From Acidobacteriaceae bacterium (lineage in GTDB: Bacteria; Acidobacteriota; Terriglobia; Terriglobales; Acidobacteriaceae): a stretch of DNA of 17,038 nucleotides. Below are positions 8,501 to 14,737 of the stretch, piece after piece. Each line of letters starts with the position of its first letter. Position 1 is the stretch's first letter. The stretch covers positions 1-17,038 of the forward strand of contig PKXI01000264.1 in NCBI GenBank assembly GCA_003133425.1. Direction: 5' to 3'. Under the pieces are notes generated by a model. That model did not search any database. It saw only the letters and a program-made list of their open reading frames with translations, and was not told where the DNA came from. The position numbers and the translations under genes were made by a program.

Positions 8501-9559
8501 GTGAAGACGCTACGGTTAACCGTGAACCCCGCCAATCTTGAAGGCCCCGGGGCCAGCGAGGCGCTTAACAGTGCGGCGGAGATTCTGCGCAATGGGGGCC
8601 TGGTGGCGCTACCTACCGAGACGGTCTACGGCCTCGGGGCAAACGCCCTGGACAGCGCTGCGGTGGCGCGCATCTTCGCGGCCAAGCAGCGGCCCGCCTG
8701 GGACCCGGTGATCGTCCACGTCTCTGACGAAAAAATGCTCGACGGGCTGGTGGACGGCGTCCCTGAATCGGCGCGGCGGCTGATGAAAGCCTTCTGGCCA
8801 GGGCCGCTCACGTTGTTGTTGCCCCGCTCGGCGGCGGTGCCCGATTCCGTCACGGCTGGCCGGCCGCTCGTAGGCATCCGCATGCCGTCTCACCCTGTAG
8901 CACTCGAGCTCATCCGGCTGGCCGGCATTCCGGTCGCCGCGCCCAGCGCCAACCTCTTTGGCCACATCAGCCCCACCACAGCCGCGCATGTGCTCCAAGA
9001 CCTCGACGGCCGCATCGATGCGGTTCTCGATGCCGGTTCAACCGAACACGGCGTCGAATCCACTGTCCTCGATCCCTGCCAAAGTCCAATGGTGATTTAC
9101 AGGCCGGGAGCAGTGACTAGTCTCCAGATTCGAGACGCTGCCGGGCCCGTGGAGCTCTTCCGCGGCATCGGCGAACTGATTGAAACCCCGCGGGAGGCGT
9201 TGCCCTCGCCGGGAGTCGGCCTGCGCCACTATGCCCCCAGAGCGCGCCTGGTGCTTGTCGAGGCCCCGCTGTCCGATTTGGGGGTACGGCTTGGCGCAGC
9301 AGCCTTGCAGTGCGCTCAGGAGCGACTCGGAATCATGCTGCCTGCTGACATTACACTGCCCTCCAAGCTTTTATCTGTGTCTGTGTTTGTTTGGGGCCGG
9401 TGGACTGCACCGGAGGAACTTGCGCGGGAACTTTACTCAGGTTTGCGAGCGCTCGATGCCAAGGGATGCACCGTAATTCTGTGCCCGCTGCCGCCCGCCA
9501 CGGGCATTGGAGCCGCCATCCGCGACCGTCTGCGCAAAGCGGCAGCGGAAAAACAGTGA
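8501..9559 (+). CDS. L-threonylcarbamoyladenylate synthase, Sua5 type
   Basis: The protein makes threonylcarbamoyl-AMP from threonine, bicarbonate and ATP, the first step of t6A modification of ANN-decoding tRNAs. With GTG 8501 as start it is 352 residues and begins MKTLRLTVNP, as is common for the family. The frame extends up to GTG 8366, but those 45 residues resemble nothing and would intrude on the divergent promoter region. Visible: YrdC domain with PTETVYGLGA (38-47), the substrate-binding KQRP..DPVIVHV segment (62-74), PSANLFGHISPT, HGVESTVLD, then the PSPGVGLRHYAPRA linker and a C-terminal Sua5 domain. The short form (YrdC/TsaC) lacks that last domain. The stop codon falls inside a heptanucleotide repeat. 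The gene faces hfq convergently. Confidence 0.93.
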   Translation: MKTLRLTVNPANLEGPGASEALNSAAEILRNGGLVALPTETVYGLGANALDSAAVARIFAAKQRPAWDPVIVHVSDEKMLDGLVDGVPESARRLMKAFWPGPLTLLLPRSAAVPDSVTAGRPLVGIRMPSHPVALELIRLAGIPVAAPSANLFGHISPTTAAHVLQDLDGRIDAVLDAGSTEHGVESTVLDPCQSPMVIYRPGAVTSLQIRDAAGPVELFRGIGELIETPREALPSPGVGLRHYAPRARLVLVEAPLSDLGVRLGAAALQCAQERLGIMLPADITLPSKLLSVSVFVWGRWTAPEELARELYSGLRALDAKGCTVILCPLPPATGIGAAIRDRLRKAAAEKQ

Positions 9560-9587
9560 ACAGTGGACAGTGGACAGTGAACAGGGA
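9553..9587 (+). repeat. Heptanucleotide tandem repeat (ACAGTGR)
   Basis: Five tandem 7-base units from 9553: ACAGTGA, ACAGTGG, ACAGTGG, ACAGTGA, ACAGGGA. The first unit provides the TGA stop codon of sua5 (9557-9559). Because the unit is 7 bases, gain or loss of later copies would not affect the protein. Confidence 0.85.
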
Positions 9588-9616
9588 CTTGGGAATTGAA
9601 GAAGCCCCTTGGTCCA

Positions 9617-9672
9617 GGGTTGTGCTATCCCACCCTTGCGCTAGAAAAAATGCGCAAGGATGGGGCACGGGG
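9617..9672 (+). repeat. Palindromic intergenic repeat, copy B
   Basis: Second copy of the 56-bp unit seen at 1586-1641. The inner stem is CCTTGCGC (9634-9641) pairing with GCGCAAGG (9652-9659) around a 10-base A-rich loop. Two base pairs differ from copy A, and both sides of the stem change together so pairing is kept. The right flank ATGGGGCACGGGG is identical in both copies, and here a T run (GGGGTTTTTATTT) follows on the plus strand. It sits in the convergent gap between sua5 and hfq. Confidence 0.82.
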
Positions 9673-9707
9673 TTTTTATTTCCTATTCCCCAGGTTCCTG
9701 TTTTTCC

Positions 9708-10052
9708 CTACTGCCCTACATCCCCCAGCTTGTACATGTACTTGATTGCGGACTTGTACACCAGGGTTTTGGTTCGGCCGCGCACCTTAAGCGTGTTGCG
9801 GTCGTACCATTCGATGCAGCCTTCCACCTGCTCACCGTCTTCGAGCACAATCACCATCGGCGTCTGCGACTGAATCTGCTTTTGCAGGTAGAAAAGTTCG
9901 GCATGGCGCAGCGGGGCATCCACCTCCGCGATGCGCGCAGGAAAGCGGAAGGGGACCGGCGCAGACGTGTTGCGCCGCATGCGGAGTGGCGACCGGCCGG
10001 AATCGGCGCCGTTTGCGCCGCGAGCTTTGGGCAGAATCGGTGAAAGGCTCAT
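9708..10052 (-). CDS. hfq: Hfq-like RNA chaperone with N-terminal extension
   Basis: The 114-residue protein starts at ATG 10052 with an AGGA element 9 bases upstream; a TTG at 10058 would add two residues. The last 60 residues carry an Sm fold: Sm1 from PMVIVLEDGEQVEG to EWYDRNTLKV (about 65-90) and Sm2 VYKSAIKYMYKL (about 98-109), aligning with the VYKHAI region of E. coli Hfq. Hfq hexamers bind small RNAs and mRNAs and control translation and decay. Differences from the classic protein are visible: the YKH motif is YKS, aromatic residues replace the FD pocket (WYD), and about 50 residues of basic, proline-rich sequence precede the Sm fold. It is a single gene, convergent with sua5, with its own upstream gap of about 300 bases. 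Confidence 0.78.
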   Translation of the reverse strand: MSLSPILPKARGANGADSGRSPLRMRRNTSAPVPFRFPARIAEVDAPLRHAELFYLQKQIQSQTPMVIVLEDGEQVEGCIEWYDRNTLKVRGRTKTLVYKSAIKYMYKLGDVGQ

Positions 10053-10354
10053 GGGCAACTATCCTTCCTCGGGAAAAAAGCAAAACTCGCACATGTTTTC
10101 GAGCTTGAAAGCTTTGAATGGTCGAGCGAGGCTCGTTACAACTCACCTGTTATGAGCGGCTGGCTAAAGCTCGCCCAAATACGGAAACTTCGTCTCTCGC
10201 TTCTGGATGCCTTGAATACAAGAATGCACTGACAATCGAAAACTGTCGAGTCCCGGCAAACGTGCAATGAGTGGGAGTGCTGTTACTCGACAAGATGCCT
10301 GCGGCTGCGCGCCGGTTGCTCCTATTATTTCTGGATTCCTGGGCGTAGCTGGCG
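10053..10354. other. Intergenic region between holB end and hfq start, no gene recognised
   Basis: This stretch must carry the hfq promoter and leader on the minus strand. I see the hfq ribosome binding site near its left end, a short inverted repeat CGAGC-GAG-GCTCG around 10125-10137, and nothing else definite. A 64-codon minus-strand frame (10164-10358, GTG start overlapping the holB stop) is open, but its product shows no domain or hydrophobic pattern, so I do not call it. Confidence 0.5.
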
Positions 10355-11455
10355 TCACGCCCGTTCCAGGCTCACGGCCATGGCGTCCAGAGAGAGCGAA
10401 CGGAGCAGGTTGCGCCGCATCCCCTGTTCCACCTGAACCAGGGCACGCGCGGCCCCGTCGATCCAGTCGACGGTCAATCCCTGCGCCAAATGCTCGAGAT
10501 CGGCAGTGAGGTCCAGATTGCGGATCAGCCCCGGCGTTCCCGCCACCACCAACAGCAGATCCTCAACAAGGCTGCCTAGAGCCCGCAGCAGGTTGATGGT
10601 CTTTTCCTGCCCTTCGGCGCCGGCCCGGTAGCTCTCCGTGGCGTGAAAAAGCAGCGTGTAATCGGGCTCGCGCAGCGCGGTGCGCAGCAGGACCAGGGCA
10701 TCCTGGCGGCTGGCCAGATAAACGCCCAGGTCGATTGTCAGCGCGCGGCCCACCGCGCCTTCCGCCAGCCGGGCGGCCAGCGCGCGATCTTTCGGCTTGA
10801 GCTCCGGCCGGCGCTCAGCCAGCAGCGCATCGAGATCAGCGGCCGGGATTGCGCCCAGCCGGTGCACCACGGCGCGGGAGCGGATGGTAGGCAGCAACTC
10901 CTGTGGATTCTCGGTCAGCAGGATTAGCGATGTGTGCTCTGGCGGCTCTTCGAGCACTTTCAGCAGGCTGTTGGCCGCCTCCTTCATGAAAGCGGACGAA
11001 GTAAAGATGGTGAACGTTCTCTTCGACTCGACCGGCGGCCTATAGTAGGCCACGTGAATTACCTGCCGCACCTGCCCCAGCTTGATCAGCAACTGCGGCG
11101 GGTCAGGAGGAACTACCAGCAGGTCAGGGTGCGTCTGGATCAGGATGCGGGTTTCCTTCTTGTCGGTCTCACGAAGGTCGTCACGTGCGCTCACGGCCTG
11201 GGCCACAAGCTCCTCAAGGTTCGCTGAGTCGCCGATGCGGGCGCAGTTCCTGCACAGGCCGCAGAAGTCCGGTAAACCGTCTGTTTCGGTGGGTTGGAGG
11301 CAATTTACTGCCTTGGCCAGCATCAGCGCCAGCGTGTATTTGCCCGCTCCGCGCGGCCCCGCCAGAATCAGCGAATGAGGAAATCGATCCGCACGCACGG
11401 CTTCGCGCAGGTGCGTCACGGTCGCCGAGTTGCCAAGAAAATCTCTAAAGCCCAC
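10355..11455 (-). CDS. holB: DNA polymerase III subunit delta prime (clamp-loader subunit)
   Basis: A 366-residue AAA+ clamp-loader subunit that helps load the sliding clamp onto primed DNA. It begins like the family (FRDFLGNSATVTHLREAVRADRFPHSLILAG). Visible: P-loop GPRGAGKYT (33-41), a zinc-binding cysteine cluster (C52 and CGLCRNC 65-71), and the conserved EAANSLLKVLEEPP segment (159-172) preceded by TSS where the active ATPase subunits have an acidic Walker B. The motif at TIRSRA (191-196) has alanine where the usual SRC motif has cysteine. The intact P-loop with degenerate Walker B fits the non-hydrolysing delta prime role. The start is GTG 11455 with no strong ribosome binding site; an ATG four bases upstream is out of frame. 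It lies 39 bases after the tlpA-like gene and may be cotranscribed. Confidence 0.9.
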   Translation of the reverse strand: MGFRDFLGNSATVTHLREAVRADRFPHSLILAGPRGAGKYTLALMLAKAVNCLQPTETDGLPDFCGLCRNCARIGDSANLEELVAQAVSARDDLRETDKKETRILIQTHPDLLVVPPDPPQLLIKLGQVRQVIHVAYYRPPVESKRTFTIFTSSAFMKEAANSLLKVLEEPPEHTSLILLTENPQELLPTIRSRAVVHRLGAIPAADLDALLAERRPELKPKDRALAARLAEGAVGRALTIDLGVYLASRQDALVLLRTALREPDYTLLFHATESYRAGAEGQEKTINLLRALGSLVEDLLLVVAGTPGLIRNLDLTADLEHLAQGLTVDWIDGAARALVQVEQGMRRNLLRSLSLDAMAVSLERA

Positions 11456-11494
11456 GCATTGAGTCTAGAGCATTGCTGGGAATCTCTGCCGCGG

Positions 11495-12343
11495 TTACGG
11501 ATGGAGGTCAGTATTCGACAGCATCTGGAGGAACTGTTGCTGGGTGCATTGGTCGATACCCTTGCCGACCAGGTTGCCTTTGCGGTCGAACACGAATGTC
11601 CTGGGAGTGCCATCGACGTGGAAGAGTCCGTGGACCTTGCTATCCGTGTCGATGAGCACCGGCGGGTGATAGCCCGTTGGCGCGAGGTATGCGTTGACCG
11701 CGAAAGGTGCTTCGTCAGTTATTGAGAGGACGACAAGCCCCTGGTCCTGGAAGTGGGTGTAGAGCAGGTCGAGGTCGGGCATCTCGCGGCGGCAAGGAGA
11801 GCACCTGGTCGTCCAGAAGTTGATCACGACGATCTTTCCGCGCAGCTCAGAGAACGTGTACTTTTTGCCGTGGAGATCCTGAAGCGTGAAGTCCGTCCTT
11901 TCAATCTCTGCATCCTGGTCGAACAGAACCTTGCCGGCCTTGGCGTATTCCGGATCGACCAGGGTTGAGTGCACGCGCTCGTAGCGTACAAGTTTGGCCA
12001 GATCAAAGTAGGGCGGGGCAGGTTGCCCGGCCTTCTCGGGCTCGGGCGACTGGGCCAACGCTTGCGAAAGCGCGTCGGCGACTGCCTGGCGTGCTTCATC
12101 GCCCTGATCGCCCTGTGTGACCAGATGTGCAAGCTGGTCAGCGATTTCAAGCTTGGACTTGCCTGCGGGCAGGCTCTTGATGTCGGTGGCAATCTTGATA
12201 GTGGCTTTGGGACGCTCGGTTTCGGAGAGGGAATGCAGCTTCCCGATTTGCTTGTAGATGGCCGACTCCGAGGCCTGGGAGTGCAAAAGTGGTGCGGCGA
12301 AAACGACCGCTAAAGCAAGAAGAGTGCGATGCATGGCTTTCAT
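11495..12343 (-). CDS. Exported TlpA-family thiol-disulfide protein with extra N-terminal helical region
   Basis: A 282-residue protein with a signal peptide (MHRTLLALAVVFAAPLLHSQA), so it acts outside the cytoplasm. Residues about 28-145 are mostly charged and helical, with no recognised domain. Residues about 148-280 form a thioredoxin/AhpC-TSA fold: TDFTLQDLHGKKYTFSELRGK, then NFWTTRCSPC with the redox pair C181/C184, and cis-proline P247 in VDGTPRTF. TlpA/ResA-type proteins reduce disulfides in envelope proteins, for example during cytochrome c maturation, but no cytochrome maturation gene is near. A third cysteine (C266) near the C-terminus is unusual. A perfect TATAAT lies about 50 bases upstream. 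ATG 12343 is chosen; ATG 12334 is also possible. Confidence 0.88.
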   Translation of the reverse strand: MKAMHRTLLALAVVFAAPLLHSQASESAIYKQIGKLHSLSETERPKATIKIATDIKSLPAGKSKLEIADQLAHLVTQGDQGDEARQAVADALSQALAQSPEPEKAGQPAPPYFDLAKLVRYERVHSTLVDPEYAKAGKVLFDQDAEIERTDFTLQDLHGKKYTFSELRGKIVVINFWTTRCSPCRREMPDLDLLYTHFQDQGLVVLSITDEAPFAVNAYLAPTGYHPPVLIDTDSKVHGLFHVDGTPRTFVFDRKGNLVGKGIDQCTQQQFLQMLSNTDLHP

Positions 12344-12390
12344 GGGCTCTCGTTCGATGGAGTGAATTTTGGTGGTGGTGCTTCGGCGGA

Positions 12391-12396
12391 ATTATA
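12391..12396 (-). promoter_or_regulatory. -10 box of the tlpA-like gene
   Basis: TATAAT on the minus strand, giving a leader of about 40 bases to ATG 12343. The -35 region at 17 bases (TTCTGC) is poor; a TTGACT within the palindrome at 12423-12428 is 26 bases away, too far for a normal promoter. Confidence 0.5.
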
Positions 12397-12423
12397 AGCT
12401 CGGCGGCCGAAACGCAGAACATA

Positions 12424-12439
12424 GTCAAGTAGACTTGAC
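12424..12439. promoter_or_regulatory. Palindromic operator candidate GTCAAGT-AG-ACTTGAC
   Basis: A perfect 7-2-7 inverted repeat in the gap between the divergent tlpA-like gene and the XRE cassette. It overlaps the -35 box of the cassette promoter. A dimeric XRE repressor, most simply the one encoded downstream, is the likely ligand (inference). Confidence 0.6.
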
Positions 12440-12462
12440 AGTTTTGCTATTATATGTAAAGT
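12435..12462 (+). promoter_or_regulatory. Promoter of the small-membrane-protein/XRE cassette
   Basis: TTGACA (12435-12440), 16-base spacer, TAAAGT (12457-12462). The -35 box forms the right half of the palindrome, so binding there should block RNA polymerase. The predicted transcript starts about 24 bases before the first ATG. Confidence 0.6.
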
Positions 12463-12492
12463 GTAGTTGTCTTAAAGTAAAGGAAGCCAACC

Positions 12493-12657
12493 ATGAATGG
12501 CAATATCAGCAGTCCCGCCAAATATCGATATGAGGATCGAGTGCTCTTCTTCGTTGTGCCTTTATTCTTCCTGGGCGGAATTCTGGGTTTCTGGGGATTT
12601 TTGTTTGTCGTCGTGATGGTGATCTCCCAGGCGGTGAACCGCTGGAGGTACAGATGA
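12493..12657 (+). CDS. 54-residue membrane protein upstream of XRE regulator
   Basis: A short gene starting at ATG 12493, with a good ribosome binding site (AAAGGAAG, 6 bases before it). The product has a polar N-terminus (MNGNISSPAKYRYEDR), one long hydrophobic stretch at about residues 17-46 (rich in F, L, V and G, enough for one long or two short helices) and a basic end (NRWRYR). Its stop codon overlaps the ATG of the regulator (ATGA), so translation is probably coupled. I do not recognise the family. By its place it could be the membrane partner or the target of the regulator; a toxin role is possible but unsupported. Confidence 0.75.
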   Translation: MNGNISSPAKYRYEDRVLFFVVPLFFLGGILGFWGFLFVVVMVISQAVNRWRYR

Positions 12658-12848
12658 AGAACCGCCTTCGTGTCCTTCGTGCTGAACGGAACTGGTCGCA
12701 GGCCGATCTCGCCGAGCGGCTGGAGGTCTCGCGTCAATCGGTCAACGCTATCGAGACCGGCAAGTTCGACCCGAGCCTTCCGCTGGCCTTCAAACTGGCG
12801 CGCCTCTTTGGCATGACAATCGAAGCGATCTTCTCCGATGAGGCATAG
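12654..12848 (+). CDS. Small XRE-family helix-turn-helix transcriptional regulator
   Basis: A 64-residue single-domain HTH_3 protein, with a strong ribosome binding site (GGAGG, 5 bases before ATG). It has the classic pattern LRVLRAERNWSQADLAERL, then recognition helix VSRQSVNAIETGKFDPSLPLAF, then KLARLFGMTIEAIF, as in the short YgzD/YozG-like XRE proteins, which have no ligand-binding domain. Such proteins usually repress their own operon as dimers, and the perfect palindrome on the -35 box at 12424-12439 fits that role. It overlaps the membrane-protein gene by 4 bases. Confidence 0.92.
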   Translation: MKNRLRVLRAERNWSQADLAERLEVSRQSVNAIETGKFDPSLPLAFKLARLFGMTIEAIFSDEA

Positions 12849-12960
12849 ACTCTCCGAGCTCCGTTTCAGGACACACGACGCACGCAGTGTATGCTCATTG
12901 GCGATGAAATAACCGTGCTGAAACCCGCAGCCAGAGTTGATGATTTGGAGACTCTCTCGA

Positions 12961-13926
12961 ATGACGTCGAAACTGCTGATCGCTCTTTCCGTTGCCCTTG
13001 GAGTTCATGCGCAGCTGCCTTCCGCGCCCGCGTCTTTGCCAGGCAGCGGGCTTGCGCAACACGACTTTCTCTACGCGGGCGAATCGCATGACCGCAACAT
13101 CTTCATCGTGCGCGGAGGAAAGATCGCGTGGAGTTTCACCGACCCCGCGGGCAAGGGCGAAATCAGCGACGCGGTGATGCTGAAGAACGGAAACATTCTC
13201 TTCGCGCATCAATTTGGACTTACCGAAATCACGCCAGACAAGAAAGTTGTGTGGAACTATGAACCACCCGCGGGCCACGAGGTGCATACCGCAGTGCCCA
13301 TCGGAAATGACCGGGTGCTCTACATCCAGAATGGCGATCCGGCCCTGCTTCGTGTTGTCAATATCGTTACCGGCGTCACGGAGAAAGAGATTCCGCTGAA
13401 GACCAAACAGCCGTCGAGCACGCACGCCCAGTTTCGTCATGCGCGGCTTACCAGTCAGGGAACGTTGCTGGTAGCGCACATGGACCTGAACAAGGTAGTC
13501 GAGTACGACTCGAACGGCAACGAGCTATGGTCGTTTCCGGGGCACGGTATCTGGGGTGTATCGCCGCTCACGAATGGGAATGTGCTGATTACGGACGGCG
13601 ATGGTGTGCGCGAGGTGACGCGCCGCGGCGACTCAGTGTGGAGCTGGAGCCCGGCCGACGCGCCCGGCTACAAATTTTCAAACCTGCAACAGGCCTGGCG
13701 GCTGCCCAACGGGAACACCGTCATCAATAACTGGGTGAACGAGTGGAGCACAAAGCCCGAGGATCGGGCGGGGACATTGCAGGCCATTGAAGTGACGCCG
13801 GCAAAGAAGATCGTGTGGGCGCTCGCTTCCTGGACCGAGCCCGTGAACCTGGGACCCGCGACGACGTTCCAGTTTCTCGGTGAGCCCTCCGCACCGGAGG
13901 ATGCGCACTTCGGGGAGTTCAAATAA
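12961..13926 (+). CDS. Secreted beta-propeller (PQQ-like / arylsulfotransferase-like) protein
   Basis: A 321-residue protein starting at ATG 12961, with GGAG 10 bases upstream; the TTG at 12937 is less likely. Residues 1-17 are a signal peptide (cleavage after VHA). The rest is a run of beta-blades marked by tryptophan strands: GKIAWSFTDP, KKVVWNYEPP, GNELWSFPG, GDSVWSWSPAD and KKIVWALASW, several preceded by NGN (NGNILFAH, NGNVLITD, NGNTVINN). This is the repeat style of PQQ-like and arylsulfotransferase-type propellers. I see no cofactor-binding or sulfotransferase catalytic residues that I can defend, so the activity is open: sugar or polymer binding and a scaffold role are equally possible. 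It ends 18 bases before the convergent tmk gene. Confidence 0.82.
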   Translation: MTSKLLIALSVALGVHAQLPSAPASLPGSGLAQHDFLYAGESHDRNIFIVRGGKIAWSFTDPAGKGEISDAVMLKNGNILFAHQFGLTEITPDKKVVWNYEPPAGHEVHTAVPIGNDRVLYIQNGDPALLRVVNIVTGVTEKEIPLKTKQPSSTHAQFRHARLTSQGTLLVAHMDLNKVVEYDSNGNELWSFPGHGIWGVSPLTNGNVLITDGDGVREVTRRGDSVWSWSPADAPGYKFSNLQQAWRLPNGNTVINNWVNEWSTKPEDRAGTLQAIEVTPAKKIVWALASWTEPVNLGPATTFQFLGEPSAPEDAHFGEFK

Positions 13927-13944
13927 ACGGCACCGAATCCCTGA

Positions 13945-14613
13945 TCAGGCTTTCTGCGCCATTAGCAGCAGCCGTTCAGCCACCGCCTCCACAATCTGTT
14001 CGTGGATCTCATCGATGCTGAGGTCGCCTGCAATCAGCACCACCCGCTCCGGTTCGCGCGAGGCAATCTCGCGATACTTCTCCCAAACGCGAAAGTGGAA
14101 AGCGTCCTGCTCCTGCTCGAAGCGGTTTTCGTTCTTTCCTGTTTGTGCTTCTTCGCGCGTGTTGCGGCGGCGCGCTCGTGCCAAAGATGCATCAAACGAT
14201 GGCAGGAGCAGGAGTGTGAGATCGGGCTGCAGATTACCGCACACGAGCCGATGCAATTCAAGCACAGCCTCGGAGCCTAATCCCCGTCCGCCGCCCTGAT
14301 AGGCCTCAGTGGAGTCGGTAAAGCGGTCGCAGACGACAATCTTTCCCGCCTCAAGCGCCGGCTCAATTACCTCTGCAATCGCCTGGGCGCGATCGGCAAA
14401 CATCAGCGCCACCTCGGCCATCGGCGCCACGCCTGCGGAGCGGGAGTCCAGCAGTATCTCGCGAATTCGGTCGCCGGTAACTGTTCCGCCAGGCTGGCGG
14501 GTGATCAGCGGTTTCAGGCCACGTTTTTCCAACCAAATCGCCAAGCGCTTGATTTGGGTGGTTTTGCCCGAACCATCCAGGCCTTCGAGAGTGATAAACA
14601 GACCGCGCGGCAT
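13945..14613 (-). CDS. tmk: Thymidylate kinase (dTMP kinase)
   Basis: A 222-residue kinase that phosphorylates dTMP to dTDP for DNA synthesis. Visible: P-loop GLDGSGKTT (11-19), TRQPGGT (38-44, where most family members have TREPGGT), the DRFTDSTEAYQGGGRGL segment (96-112) with the DR motif, and a lid region rich in arginine (LARARRRNTREE). Normal length for the family. The region between the lid and the C-terminus (QTGKNENRFEQEQDAFHFRVWEKY) carries the NRFE..D..FH pattern typical of Tmk. ATG 14613 is the natural start, although its ribosome binding site is weak. Tmk and holB are often neighbours elsewhere; here they are 2.5 kb apart on the same strand. Confidence 0.96.
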   Translation of the reverse strand: MPRGLFITLEGLDGSGKTTQIKRLAIWLEKRGLKPLITRQPGGTVTGDRIREILLDSRSAGVAPMAEVALMFADRAQAIAEVIEPALEAGKIVVCDRFTDSTEAYQGGGRGLGSEAVLELHRLVCGNLQPDLTLLLLPSFDASLARARRRNTREEAQTGKNENRFEQEQDAFHFRVWEKYREIASREPERVVLIAGDLSIDEIHEQIVEAVAERLLLMAQKA

Positions 14614-14737
14614 GGGGTGAGTCTACCACTGCGACGAAAGGTGGCGACGATGTTGGTTCAGTTGTGTTAAAAGAGGTTAATTCCCAAATGCTACTGGAGG
14701 CAGGCCCACAGCGGCGTGCTCTCTATTGGAGTCTAAC

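Noticed and set aside
10164..10358. 64-codon minus-strand frame whose GTG overlaps the holB stop
   Set aside because: Overlap could suggest translational coupling, but the product has no hydrophobic, repeat or domain pattern and the start is GTG without a ribosome binding site.
12493..12848. Toxin-antitoxin system
   Set aside because: The layout (small membrane protein plus XRE regulator) allows it, but the membrane protein matches no known toxin and the regulator is a generic short XRE, so I call it only a regulated cassette.
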